The position numbers and the translations under genes were made by a program. Below the pieces are notes generated by a model, which was given only the letters and a program-made list of their open reading frames with translations, did not search any database and had not been told where the DNA came from. This document shows positions 16,224 to 24,618 of a stretch of DNA of 64,000 nucleotides, piece by piece. The first letter of the stretch is position 1, and every line of letters begins with the position of its first letter. Source of the DNA: Rhodospirillaceae bacterium. Its GTDB lineage: Bacteria; Pseudomonadota; Alphaproteobacteria; UBA6615. The stretch covers positions 104,392 through 168,391 of the forward strand of contig JABIVD010000015.1 in the NCBI GenBank assembly GCA_018667335.1, in the 5' to 3' direction.

Positions 16224-17366
16224 CTAGCGGCCGTCGTCTTCGGCAAGCGCGGCGATGGTGCGTGCCAGAAGTCGGATTTCGGAGCGGATTTCCTGGACGA
16301 TCTGGTTTCGCCCGGTCACCTGATCTTCGAGCATGCGCGAAAGGTAACTGTCGATATTCCGAATATGGTTGCGGGTTGCGTCGTCGAAGTCGTCGCTCTG
16401 ACGGGGTTCGGCGAGCCGCTGGAGTACAGGCCGAAGCTCAGCCTGATTTTCCGCCAGCCGGACCATCAGCTCCTGCTCCGTCCGCATCTGATCCGTCATC
16501 GTGGACAAACGGTCGGTCAGGGTCATGAGGCTCTGGTCGCCATGACTCCGCGATGCTTCAGCCTGCGCCACGGTGCGCTGCAGGTTATCGAGCGAGTCTG
16601 CTGTGGTCTCGAGGAGCGCCTGGATATAAGCCGGGACCGACTGATCGCCTTCGCCGCCACCCAGTGGTCCGCCGCTGGAGACGCGCGTGGCGCTGCTCAG
16701 CCAGTCCTCCAGGTCATTGTAGAACCGGTTCTGGGCCGCGCCTGCCTGCAAATCGAGAAACCCGAGAAGTAGGGATCCGGCCAGGCCAAACAGGGATGAG
16801 CTGAAGGCGGTTCCCATGCCCGACAAGGGCGCTTCCAGCCCGCTTTTCAGGTCGCTGAATATCTGGGTCGAATCGCCGCCACTGACTTGCAGCCCGGCAA
16901 TGACCGCCGCGACCGAACCTACCGTTTGGAGGAGACCCCAGAATGTGCCGAGAAGACCGAGGAAAATCAGCAGTCCGATCATGTAACGCGAGATGTCGCG
17001 CGATTCATCGAGCCGAGCACTGATCCCGTCGAGGATTGAACGCAGGGATGTTGTGTTTAGCCGCAATTGCCCCTGACGATCACCGATCATGGCTGCCATC
17101 GGCGCCAGCAGATGTGGCGGGTCGGCAACCGAAACACCCGGCCGCTGGCTGCGGTAGGTCTCGATCCAGCGAACCTCGATGTTGAGCATCAGGACCTGTC
17201 GAAACACGAAGAGCATGCCGAACAGCAGGACCAGAATGATGACGCCGTTGATCGCCGGGTTGGCGAGGAACGCCTCGATCAAAGGTTGATGCAGCACGCC
17301 CGCCACGGCGACGGCAAGCGCCAGGAAAATACCCATGCGGGTGAGGTAGGTGCGCGGGTTGGTCAT
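16224..17366 (-). CDS. MotA/TolQ/ExbB-like proton channel subunit
   Basis: A 380-residue membrane protein. Two transmembrane helices lie at about 10-60; a cytoplasmic stretch is followed by two further helices with ISRYMIGLLIFLGLLGTFWGLLQTV (split here by function: the GLLGTFWGL motif is the ExbB/MotA core) and a second segment with SLFGLAGSLLLGF. The C-terminal third is hydrophilic and coiled-coil-like. It precedes the MotB-like partner by 11 bp, so the two form an operon and presumably a complex. Specific function unknown; the family is often misnamed flagellar motor protein. Confidence 0.83.
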   Translation of the reverse strand: MTNPRTYLTRMGIFLALAVAVAGVLHQPLIEAFLANPAINGVIILVLLFGMLFVFRQVLMLNIEVRWIETYRSQRPGVSVADPPHLLAPMAAMIGDRQGQLRLNTTSLRSILDGISARLDESRDISRYMIGLLIFLGLLGTFWGLLQTVGSVAAVIAGLQVSGGDSTQIFSDLKSGLEAPLSGMGTAFSSSLFGLAGSLLLGFLDLQAGAAQNRFYNDLEDWLSSATRVSSGGPLGGGEGDQSVPAYIQALLETTADSLDNLQRTVAQAEASRSHGDQSLMTLTDRLSTMTDQMRTEQELMVRLAENQAELRPVLQRLAEPRQSDDFDDATRNHIRNIDSYLSRMLEDQVTGRNQIVQEIRSEIRLLARTIAALAEDDGR

Positions 17367-17498
17367 GGCTTCTCTGCCCGGTTGCGCATACGGCTAATTA
17401 AGTTCGCCAAATATGTTCTCGTCACGACATTGCGTCATGAGACGATATGACATTGCCGTTTCTATGTGACGACTTTAGGGCGAAGGCGATGAGTCTCG

Positions 17499-18437
17499 CT
17501 ATCGTCGTATGACGACGGCGTCGACCCGGTCGGCCGGACCACCTTCGGCTTTAACGCCGAGGGCGCGAACATCCATGCGGGTGCTGCGAACGCCTTGATC
17601 GATCAGGTGCGAGCGAACCTTGAGGGCGCGCGATAGGGACAGGCGACGGGCATCGGGTGCCGTTTCGTCCGTCCCGGCTGCATAGGCCTGGAGCTGGACG
17701 CGAATGCCAGTGTCGCTCTTGAGTTGCGCCGCGAGGGCATCCAATGCGGCCTTTGCCGCATCATTCAGATTTGCTGACCCCGCATCGAAGAGAATACGAG
17801 ACTCACCCTCTGGTGCAGTTGCGCTGGGCCGGGATGCCGTTTGCGTTGGCGGCGGCGGTGGTGCGTCAGCCGAGGCCGTGGCGGTCGGTGCTGCCGGCGG
17901 GGGTGGCGGTGTAACCTGGGGTGCTGCGGGCGCCTGCGGCGCGGGCGGCGTTGCCGCCACGGGTGCCGGCGTCGGTTCTGGCGTAGGCGGATTGGCTGGC
18001 GCGGCTGCCGCCGGGGCTGGTTTCGGGGCCTGAACGACCGGTGGTTGCGGTGCTGCGGCGGGCGGAGGTGCCACGGCCGGGGCTGCAGATGCTGTCCGGG
18101 TTGTCGGCAGAGATGTACGGCTGCTCGGAGGTCTGAGGGTCAGGCTGCGATTGGTGAGAGGTCCCTCAAGGCGTGATACCGGACGTTGGGCCGGCGGAAA
18201 TTGTGCGAACCCGCCGCCGGTGTTCGGCGCAAACTGACCCCCCGGACCGGTCGGCAGTCGTCCGCCGCCGCCATCGAGCACGCTGAGGTCAATGATCACA
18301 CCGCTGGTGCTGCCCAAAAACCGCTGTTGGGCATCGGCTGGTACCGTCATGATCAGCCCGGTCGAAAAGCCTACGACCGATGCGATCAACGTACTGCGGA
18401 TGGCCTTCAGGGCCGTATTTGGTAGTTGCCGTGTCAT
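17499..18437 (-). CDS. Secreted proline-rich protein with OmpA-like domain
   Basis: A 312-residue protein with an N-terminal signal segment (about 12-38, ending DAQQ), a Pro/Ala-rich linker of roughly 100 residues that could span the periplasm, and a C-terminal OmpA-type domain (ILFDAGSANLNDAAKAALDAL, split; RRLSLSRALKVRSHLI). Such domains bind peptidoglycan, though the usual D and R ligands are only partly clear here. I chose ATG 18437 because it begins the signal peptide. It lies upstream of the MotA/MotB-like pair on the same strand, 130 bp away, and may serve the same machine. Confidence 0.75.
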   Translation of the reverse strand: MTRQLPNTALKAIRSTLIASVVGFSTGLIMTVPADAQQRFLGSTSGVIIDLSVLDGGGGRLPTGPGGQFAPNTGGGFAQFPPAQRPVSRLEGPLTNRSLTLRPPSSRTSLPTTRTASAAPAVAPPPAAAPQPPVVQAPKPAPAAAAPANPPTPEPTPAPVAATPPAPQAPAAPQVTPPPPPAAPTATASADAPPPPPTQTASRPSATAPEGESRILFDAGSANLNDAAKAALDALAAQLKSDTGIRVQLQAYAAGTDETAPDARRLSLSRALKVRSHLIDQGVRSTRMDVRALGVKAEGGPADRVDAVVIRR

Positions 18438-18541
18438 ATCGCCCAGCCCGTTATTTTCCCACCGAGGCCAAATCGGCCCTATTGCGGTTGCGAACATACC
18501 GTAACGCTAGCGAAATCGACAACCGCTTCCGAATCAGGCGT

Positions 18542-19360
18542 TTAACTGGCCGCCGCGCTGGCTGTCGGTCCCGGATCCGCTTCGCGCAAGCATTTGCGCA
18601 GCTTTTCTTGGATCTTGTCGTTGCCGGCGACGACTTCTCCGGTCTTCAACACACTGTCGCGTCCGGAGATGTCGCTGACGAAGCCACCGGCTTCGCGGAC
18701 AATCAGGATGCCCGCAGCAATATCCCAAATTTTGAGATCGAACTCCCAAAATCCATCGAAGCGGCCGGCTGCCAGATAAGCCAAGTCGAGCGCCGCAGAC
18801 CCGTAGCGCCGGATACCGGCCACTTCACCGATAACCGCTTTCAGGGTTTCGAGGTAGCGCTCGTGGTCACCATGCCCCAGGAACGGCATGCCCGTGGCGA
18901 TCAGGCTTTCCGACATATGTTGGCGAGCCGAGACCCGCAGGCGCGTGTCATTGAGATATGCGCCGGTGCCCCGTTCGGCCCAGAAGAGTTCGTCGGTCAG
19001 CGGGTTGTAAACAATACCCGCGACGATCTGGCCGCGCTCCTCGAGCGCAATGGAGACCGCGAACTGCGGCAGGCCGTGCAGGAAGTTTGTCGTTCCGTCG
19101 AGTGGGTCGACGATCCAGCGGTGAACGCCGTCTCCTTCGGCCTGGGTGCCGCCTTCCTCGCCGAGAAATCCGAATTCAGGGCGTGCGCGCATCAGTTCGT
19201 AACGGATGGTCTCCTCGGCGCGTCGATCGGCGGCGGTTACGAAGTCCGCAGCGCCTTTGCGCGAAACCTGGAGTTGCTCAACTTCGCCGAAGTCGCGTGA
19301 CAGGTCGCGCCCAGCGCGCCGGGCGGCCTTGTCCATGACATTGATAATGGCTGGTCGCAT
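18542..19360 (-). CDS. suhB: Inositol monophosphatase family protein
   Basis: A 272-residue Mg-dependent phosphatase of the inositol monophosphatase/SuhB family. Metal ligands are in GEEGG, DPLDGTTNFLHG and WDIAAG, all intact. E. coli SuhB also works in rRNA antitermination complexes; whether this one does is unknown. It is 57 bp downstream of efp on the same strand. Confidence 0.9.
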   Translation of the reverse strand: MRPAIINVMDKAARRAGRDLSRDFGEVEQLQVSRKGAADFVTAADRRAEETIRYELMRARPEFGFLGEEGGTQAEGDGVHRWIVDPLDGTTNFLHGLPQFAVSIALEERGQIVAGIVYNPLTDELFWAERGTGAYLNDTRLRVSARQHMSESLIATGMPFLGHGDHERYLETLKAVIGEVAGIRRYGSAALDLAYLAAGRFDGFWEFDLKIWDIAAGILIVREAGGFVSDISGRDSVLKTGEVVAGNDKIQEKLRKCLREADPGPTASAAAS

Positions 19361-19417
19361 GTCTAGCCGCGTTGGGTGGGGGTGAAAGGGGTCGGATCGA
19401 GATGCTGTACCAAATGA

Positions 19418-19987
19418 CTAGTTCCGGGCGCGTTCGACATAAGTGGCGTCCGCCGTGTTGACGACGACTGCGGTACCCGCCTCGATGTGCGGCGGAACCT
19501 GAATCCGGACACCGTTTTCGAGCGTTGCGGGCTTGTAGGACGACGTTGCCGTCTGTCCCTTGACCACGGGGTCGGCCTCCGTAATCGTCAGCGTCACGCG
19601 CTCGGGAAGTGCGACGCCGAGCGGCTCTTCCTCATATGATTCGATTTGCACGACCATGCCGTCCTGCAGGAAGCGCGTCTGGTCGGGACCGATAATGGCC
19701 TCGTCGAGGGTGACCTGCTCATAGTTTTCCTGGTCCATGAACGTATGGGCCGTGCCGTCGCTGAACAGGTATTGATATTCCTTCTGATCGAGCCGCACCC
19801 GCTCGACGGTTTCCGCCGACCGAAAGCGTTCGTTCAGCTTGGTCCCGTCGCGAATATCCTTAAGTTCGACCTGCAGAAACGCGCCGCCCTTGCCTGGTTT
19901 GACGTGCTGGGTTTTCACCGCGCGCCAGAGGCGGTTCTGGTGTTCGATCACGTTGCCGGGTCGAATTTCGTTGCCATCGATCTTCAT
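19418..19987 (-). CDS. efp: Elongation factor P
   Basis: A 189-residue EF-P that rescues ribosomes stalled on polyproline. KOW-like domain I carries the modification loop KPGKGGAF, with Lys33 as the residue that would be modified; the OB domains follow ([31 protein letters not shown]). No epmA/epmB gene is in the window. The polyproline-rich TolA and OmpA-like proteins here are plausible clients. It is followed closely by suhB. Confidence 0.96.
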   Translation of the reverse strand: MKIDGNEIRPGNVIEHQNRLWRAVKTQHVKPGKGGAFLQVELKDIRDGTKLNERFRSAETVERVRLDQKEYQYLFSDGTAHTFMDQENYEQVTLDEAIIGPDQTRFLQDGMVVQIESYEEEPLGVALPERVTLTITEADPVVKGQTATSSYKPATLENGVRIQVPPHIEAGTAVVVNTADATYVERARN

Positions 19988-20086
19988 GGTCTCGGTCGCC
20001 TAATGCATGGCGCCTGCGAAATTGCGCCTGTGGATTGGGTGTGCGGCGCGTCTCTAGCAGGTGCGGCCGACCTTTTCCAGCCCGCG

Positions 20087-20767
20087 CTAGGCACAGGCCG
20101 TGTTGAATGCGCGCACGGCGCCACCCGGGCCTTCGGGGTGCGACCAGACCCCGGCGGACACCGCGAGGAAATCCGCGCCGGCTTCAATCAAGGGTGCGCA
20201 ATTGTCGACGGTGATACCGCCGATGGCGACGCACGGCACCTCCGTGACATCGGACCACCATGCGAGGATGTCCCGACCAACTCGGCTTTTGGGGGATTTG
20301 GTGCCTGTGTCAAAGAATGCACCGAACGCAACATAGTCCGCACCGGCCTCTGCCGCCTCGAGCGCGAGGTGCCGGGAATCATGGCAAGTCACGCCGACAA
20401 TTGCGTCGTCCCCCAGCAATCGCCGGGCGTCTGCATAGGAGGCATCCTCCTGGCCGACATGGACGCCGTCGCAGCCAAGTTCAGCGGCGAGGTCGGGCCG
20501 GTCGTTCAGGATAAACGCGACGTTGTGTTTCTGGGTGATCGGCAGCAATTCACCGACTGCACGGTGGATTTCCGCATCCGGCACGGGTGCTTCGTCGGGC
20601 CCCTTGAGGCGCAACTGCAGGCAAGCGACATCGCCGGCCGAGAGCGCGGCGTCCAGCGTTGTGGCAAACGCCGCCAGCTTCTCCGCGGAGAGATCGGGAG
20701 GGCTGATCAGGTAGAGGCGGCAACCGAGGTCGCCGCCTCCTGTCCCGTCTGTATCGGGCGCGCTCAG
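20087..20767 (-). CDS. thiE: Thiamine phosphate synthase, non-standard start
   Basis: A TIM-barrel enzyme joining HMP-PP with thiazole phosphate to form thiamine phosphate. [48 protein letters not shown] and AIGGI are the expected blocks. The first standard start codon (TTG 20614) would cut off a conserved N-terminal strand and helix ([10 protein letters not shown] and on). The open frame upstream contains no ATG, GTG or TTG. The best candidate is CTG 20767, which overlaps the aldolase stop as CTGA and has CAGGG six bases upstream, giving 226 residues of normal length. Translational coupling to the aldolase is likely. Confidence 0.85.
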   Translation of the reverse strand: MSAPDTDGTGGGDLGCRLYLISPPDLSAEKLAAFATTLDAALSAGDVACLQLRLKGPDEAPVPDAEIHRAVGELLPITQKHNVAFILNDRPDLAAELGCDGVHVGQEDASYADARRLLGDDAIVGVTCHDSRHLALEAAEAGADYVAFGAFFDTGTKSPKSRVGRDILAWWSDVTEVPCVAIGGITVDNCAPLIEAGADFLAVSAGVWSHPEGPGGAVRAFNTACA

Positions 20768-21684
20768 AACTTGCCCTGATAAATCTTGATGACGTTGGCA
20801 AGCAGTTCAAGCGCATCCTCGCGGGAGCGCTGGAAACTGTTGCGACCGATGATAGACCCGTTGGCACCGCCATCGCGGAGCTGTCGGATTTCCTCATACA
20901 CCGCATCTGTTCCCTTGGCCGCGCCGCCGGAGAAGACCACCAGGCGACGTCCGCCGAAGGAGGATTCCATAACGTGCGCGATGCGGGCGCTGAGGGTCGA
21001 GATGTCGATCTTCTCGGCGTCGTAGACCTTTTGCGCGTCCTCGCTCTCGATGAAGTCGGTCGGCGGTTTCACCTTGATGATGTTCGCGCCGAGCTGTGCA
21101 GCCATATGGGCGGCATATGCGCAGACGTCGATGGCGGTCTCGCCACCCTTGGAGATATCGCCGCCACGTGGATAGGACCAGATCACGACGGCCAGCCCGA
21201 GGGATTTGGCTTCGAGGGTGATCTCGCGAATCTCTTCGATCATTTCGAATTGGTATTCGGAGCCCGGGTAAATCGTGAATCCGACCGCCGAGCAGCCGAT
21301 GCGCAGCGCATCTTCGACCGAGCCCGTGATCGCCTGGTCTTTTGTCACGGCGTGCGAGTTGGCCGAGTTGATCTTCAGGATCAGAGGCACCGAGCCGGCG
21401 AAGCTGTCCGCCGCCGCTTCGAGCTGGCCGAGAGGTGCGGCATAGGCGTTGAGGCCGGCATCGATCGCAAGCTGCGGAAAATAGTGTGGATCATAGGCCG
21501 GCGGATTGGGCGCGAAGCTGCGGGCGGGTCCATGTTCCCAGCCCTGATCCACCGGCAGGATCACCATCTTGCCGGTGCCGGCAAGTTTGCCTGACATCAG
21601 GATGCGGGCAAGGTTCGTTTTCGTACCGGGGTTGTCGCTCTCATACCAGGAGAGAATTTTCCGGACGCGCTGCGTGACTTTCAT
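20764..21684 (-). CDS. fbaB: Class I fructose-bisphosphate aldolase (DhnA/FbaB type)
   Basis: A 306-residue archaeal-type class I aldolase that cleaves fructose 1,6-bisphosphate through a Lys Schiff base. [34 protein letters not shown] and ANIIKVKPP (Schiff-base Lys) are present, and the phosphate site is SGGAAKG followed by GSIIGRN. The translated frame has 16 extra codons upstream; ATG 21684 (MKVTQRV) fits the family. Together with the PPi-type PFK it gives the upper glycolytic route. Its stop overlaps the thiE start. Confidence 0.92.
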   Translation of the reverse strand: MKVTQRVRKILSWYESDNPGTKTNLARILMSGKLAGTGKMVILPVDQGWEHGPARSFAPNPPAYDPHYFPQLAIDAGLNAYAAPLGQLEAAADSFAGSVPLILKINSANSHAVTKDQAITGSVEDALRIGCSAVGFTIYPGSEYQFEMIEEIREITLEAKSLGLAVVIWSYPRGGDISKGGETAIDVCAYAAHMAAQLGANIIKVKPPTDFIESEDAQKVYDAEKIDISTLSARIAHVMESSFGGRRLVVFSGGAAKGTDAVYEEIRQLRDGGANGSIIGRNSFQRSREDALELLANVIKIYQGKF

Positions 21685-21762
21685 GTCGCTGTTTCCCGTT
21701 GTCGAAGCCGGTCCATTACGCCGCGCAGCCAAGTCACGGGCAGGACTTTGAACACTAGTGAA

Positions 21763-22227
21763 TTAGCCGAGGACGCCCGGTTTTGCAACGCCGTCCGGGG
21801 TGTTCGAGAGGTAGAGATAGCAATCACGCTGTGGATTGTTTGAGTCAGCAAGATCGAGTGCGCCGGCGCGATCAATGCGTAAGACACTGGCATCGCACTG
21901 GACCGCGATTTGTGCCACGCGCGACCAGATCGGTTCCCCAGCATCCAGCGCGATTGCCTGGACTCCCTCGCGCAAGGCGGCGAGCGCCATGCCGGGTTCA
22001 TCGCCACAATCGAGGATCCACTCCGCAGCTTGATCCGGGACATTGGCACCGGCCTGTGTAACCAGTTCGCGCCACCATCCGGCACCGGCCGAGCGCACCG
22101 CGCCCATCGCGCTGAGGATTGTAATTGGCCGGTTATGCGCCTGTGCGGCGGTCAGGGCGGCGACAGCATGGCTGAATTCATGGACGACGATCGTGGCCGG
22201 TGCGCTCTGAGGATTGACTTCGGCCAT
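21763..22227 (-). CDS. Conserved hypothetical protein
   Basis: A 154-residue soluble protein I do not recognise. It opens with a strand and helix (TIVVHEFSHAVAALTAA), then ITILSAMGAVRSAGAGWW, EWILDCGDEPGMALAALREG and VLRIDRAGALDLADSN near the end. The HEFSH words resemble a zinc-protease motif only by chance in my view, since no further ligand or membrane helix is present. It looks like an alpha/beta fold with a repeated Gly-Ala pattern. A GTG start 11 codons upstream is possible. It lies upstream of fbaB on the same strand, 78 bp away, and divergent from the LysR gene. Confidence 0.6.
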   Translation of the reverse strand: MAEVNPQSAPATIVVHEFSHAVAALTAAQAHNRPITILSAMGAVRSAGAGWWRELVTQAGANVPDQAAEWILDCGDEPGMALAALREGVQAIALDAGEPIWSRVAQIAVQCDASVLRIDRAGALDLADSNNPQRDCYLYLSNTPDGVAKPGVLG

Positions 22228-22370
22228 CCGCCGACGATCTCCGGTGTGTGGGGTGCGCACCTAGAGAAATTGCGCGCCTTAGCTGTCGTTCTTATTGGTA
22301 TGACGCATTGTCGTTGACGCCAAATGCAATTACAAGAATTGTGCCATCCTGGAACATATAGGGGAATTGA

Positions 22371-23282
22371 ATGGATACGCTGACGTCGATGGAGCTTTTC
22401 GTGAAAGCCGTCGAATCCGGCAGCTTCTCGGCAACGGCTCGGTCGATGAACCTGACCCCGTCCGCCGTGAGCAAGCAGATTTCCCGGCTCGAAGACCGGC
22501 TCGGGGCCCGGTTGTTCAACCGGACCACCCGCCAGTTGGCGCCGACAGAAGAGGGCCGCGCCTATTATGAGCGCTGCCAGCAGATACTGGCCGATATCCA
22601 GGAAGCAGAGGCGGCAGTCACGGAATTGAACACCGAGCCGCGCGGGGCCCTGCGGGTGAATATGCCGGTGGTGTTCGGCCGTCGGCATATCGTCCCGATC
22701 CTCGGCGAGTTTCTCGAACGTCACCCTTTTGTATCAATGGAACTGTCGATGTCCGATCAGTTCGTCGACCCGATCGCGGAAGGTGCCGACATGCTTATCC
22801 GTGTCGGCGAACTCAAGGATTCAAGCCTGATTGCGCGGAAGCTGGCCGAAGCGCGGCGCGTGGTCGCCGCGACACCCGCCTATTGGGAGAAGAACGGAAC
22901 GCCCATGAAGCCCGAGGAATTGCGGGCCCACAATTGTCTCACCTATTCCTATCTGTCGAGCGGGAACACTTGGCGCATGACGGATTCCAAGGGCAAGGAA
23001 CATGTGATCCAGGCGACAGGCAATCTCGCATCGAACAATGGCGAGGCGCTGCTTGAGGCTGCCGTCGAGGGGCTCGGTGTGGTCAATCTGCCGACCTGGA
23101 TGGTCGGGCCGGATCTGGAATCCGGGCGCCTGACCGAGGTGCTGGACGAATATGCCCAGCCCGAGCCGTCGGTGCATGTCATCTATCCGCCGGGCCGGCA
23201 TCTGTCGGCCAAGGTGCGCGCGTTCGTCGATTTCCTGGCCGGGCATTTCAAGGAACGCCCGCTTGGCACCGCCACCAAATAG
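22371..23282 (+). CDS. LysR-family transcriptional regulator
   Basis: A 303-residue LTTR. The winged HTH is at residues 1-60 (FVKAVESGSFSATARSMNLTPSAVSKQISRLEDRLG, split across helix 2 and recognition helix), and the effector domain follows from about 90 (ALRVNMPVVFGRRHIVPIL). It belongs to the subgroup acting on a divergent neighbour; here that is the unknown gene at 21763-22227, so that gene and perhaps fbaB are candidate targets. The inducer is not predictable. Confidence 0.93.
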   Translation: MDTLTSMELFVKAVESGSFSATARSMNLTPSAVSKQISRLEDRLGARLFNRTTRQLAPTEEGRAYYERCQQILADIQEAEAAVTELNTEPRGALRVNMPVVFGRRHIVPILGEFLERHPFVSMELSMSDQFVDPIAEGADMLIRVGELKDSSLIARKLAEARRVVAATPAYWEKNGTPMKPEELRAHNCLTYSYLSSGNTWRMTDSKGKEHVIQATGNLASNNGEALLEAAVEGLGVVNLPTWMVGPDLESGRLTEVLDEYAQPEPSVHVIYPPGRHLSAKVRAFVDFLAGHFKERPLGTATK

Positions 23283-23302
23283 CGGGCCGGATATCCCCGC
23301 AT

Positions 23303-23334
23303 AAAAAAGAACGGCCCGGGCAGGGCCCGGGCCG
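23303..23334 (-). terminator. Intrinsic terminator of the minus-strand sRNA
   Basis: A perfect 10-bp stem (CGGCCCGGGC / GCCCGGGCCG, 3-nt loop). T-tract TTCTTTTTT occurs only on the minus-strand side, so it does not end the LysR gene. Confidence 0.85.
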
Positions 23335-23400
23335 AAGGTAAGATCGTTTCAGGGAGGAACCGATCAGAATGCCGTGCCGACAGCGCGCCGGCGTACCGAC
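23303..23400 (-). ncRNA. Candidate sRNA, alpha-r8/suhB (MmgR)-like
   Basis: On the minus strand, downstream of the gap terminator, lie three hairpins in about 95 nt: GCCG/CGGC near 23375-23391, GATCG/CGATC enclosing GTTCCTCCCTGAAA (loop about 23347-23360), and a 10-bp CGGCCCGGGC stem followed by TTCTTTTTT. A conserved TTCCTCCCT exposed in the middle hairpin, before a GC-rich intrinsic terminator, is the hallmark I know from the alpha-r8 sRNA family. No ORF lies here. The 5' end is estimated. Confidence 0.55.
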
Positions 23401-23433
23401 TATGTAGGGTGTGCTGACCCGAGGTAAAATGGG

Positions 23434-23477
23434 CACAAAAAGAAACCCACATGTTCCAAAAAGGAACACATGGGTTC
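23434..23477 (-). terminator. Intrinsic terminator of gap
   Basis: Read on the minus strand, AACCCATGTGTTCC pairs over 14 positions with GGAACATGTGGGTT (two G-U pairs), then TTCTTTTTG. On the plus strand the same G-U pairs become mismatches, which fixes the working strand. Confidence 0.88.
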
Positions 23478-23532
23478 TTGAAATCCGTCCGCCGCCAATT
23501 GCGACGGGATAATAATCCGAAATATCAGATGG

Positions 23533-24558
23533 TTAGACGAGGCGTCCCATCTGGACCGCGGTGTCGCTCATGCGGTTCGAGAAGCCCCATTCATTGTCGT
23601 ACCAGCTCAGAATGCGGACCATACGGCCGTCCGTGACTTGCGTCTGGGTCAGGTCGAACACCGAACTGGCCGGATCATGGTTGAAGTCCGACGAGACCAG
23701 CGGCGCGCTGTTGACCGTGAGGATGCCCTTCATGGGGCCTTTCTCGGCTGCCTTGATCATCGCTGCGTTCACCGCCTCAACGGTCGTGGCCTTCTTGGCC
23801 TCGATGACCAGATCGACCATCGAAACGTTTGCGGTCGGCACGCGCACCGCGGTGCCGTCGATCTTGCCCGCCAGTTCCGGTAGCACGAGGCCGACCGCAC
23901 GGGCAGCACCCGTTGACGTCGGGATGATCGACATCGCGGCCGCGCGGGCCCGGTGCAGATCCTTGTGCATCGTGTCCTGTACCGGCTGGTCGCCGGTATA
24001 GGCGTGCACCGTGGTCATGAATCCACGTTTGATGCCGACGGTCTTGTCGAGGATGGCCGCGACCGGCGACAGGCAGTTGGTCGTGCAGGATGCGTTGGAG
24101 ACGACCGTGTGCGACTTGCGCAACTTCTTGTCATTGACGCCCTGCACAATTGTCAGGTCGGCGTTGGTCGCGGGCGCCGAGATCAGCACCTTCTTCGCGC
24201 CGGCCTGGATATGGGCGCCGGCGGATTCTTTGGATGTGAAGATGCCGGTGCATTCCAGGACCACGTCGATGTCCAGATCGCCCCAGGGCAGATCGGCGGG
24301 GTTGCGTTCGGCGAACACTTTGACCGAGCGGCCAATGGTCGACTTGGCGCCCAGATTGATCGACGACTTGCCCGCTTTCACGATGCCGGGGAAACGGCCG
24401 TGGATGGAATCATACTGCAGCAAATGTGCGTTCACATCGACCGAACCCAGATCGTTAATCGCCACGAAGGTGATGTCCTTGCGACCGGCCTCATACGCCG
24501 CCCGCATCACCAGGCGCCCAATTCGCCCGAACCCGTTGATTGCTACCCGAATCGCCAT
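23533..24558 (-). CDS. gap: Glyceraldehyde-3-phosphate dehydrogenase, type I
   Basis: A 341-residue tetrameric glycolytic enzyme. Rossmann motif [15 protein letters not shown] at the start, catalytic Cys in [12 protein letters not shown], catalytic His in TVHAYTGDQ, and the C-terminal [13 protein letters not shown] are intact. Start ATG 24558 with AGGAGAAG upstream (a GTG directly before it is less likely). It follows tkt by 60 bp on the same strand, the usual tkt-gap pair of the Calvin/pentose/glycolysis region in alphaproteobacteria. Confidence 0.97.
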   Translation of the reverse strand: MAIRVAINGFGRIGRLVMRAAYEAGRKDITFVAINDLGSVDVNAHLLQYDSIHGRFPGIVKAGKSSINLGAKSTIGRSVKVFAERNPADLPWGDLDIDVVLECTGIFTSKESAGAHIQAGAKKVLISAPATNADLTIVQGVNDKKLRKSHTVVSNASCTTNCLSPVAAILDKTVGIKRGFMTTVHAYTGDQPVQDTMHKDLHRARAAAMSIIPTSTGAARAVGLVLPELAGKIDGTAVRVPTANVSMVDLVIEAKKATTVEAVNAAMIKAAEKGPMKGILTVNSAPLVSSDFNHDPASSVFDLTQTQVTDGRMVRILSWYDNEWGFSNRMSDTAVQMGRLV

Positions 24559-24618
24559 CACCTTCTCCTCGTGTTCAAAATTAGATCGTCTTCTGATCGG
24601 CGCGCGTCCACCCGTGGG

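Noticed and set aside
20768..21000. TPP riboswitch before thiE
   Set aside because: The upstream sequence is aldolase coding DNA, and no CTGAGA/ACCTGA core is seen; likewise before thiD.
23312..23334. Terminator of the LysR gene
   Set aside because: The T-tract is only on the opposite side, so it works on the minus strand.
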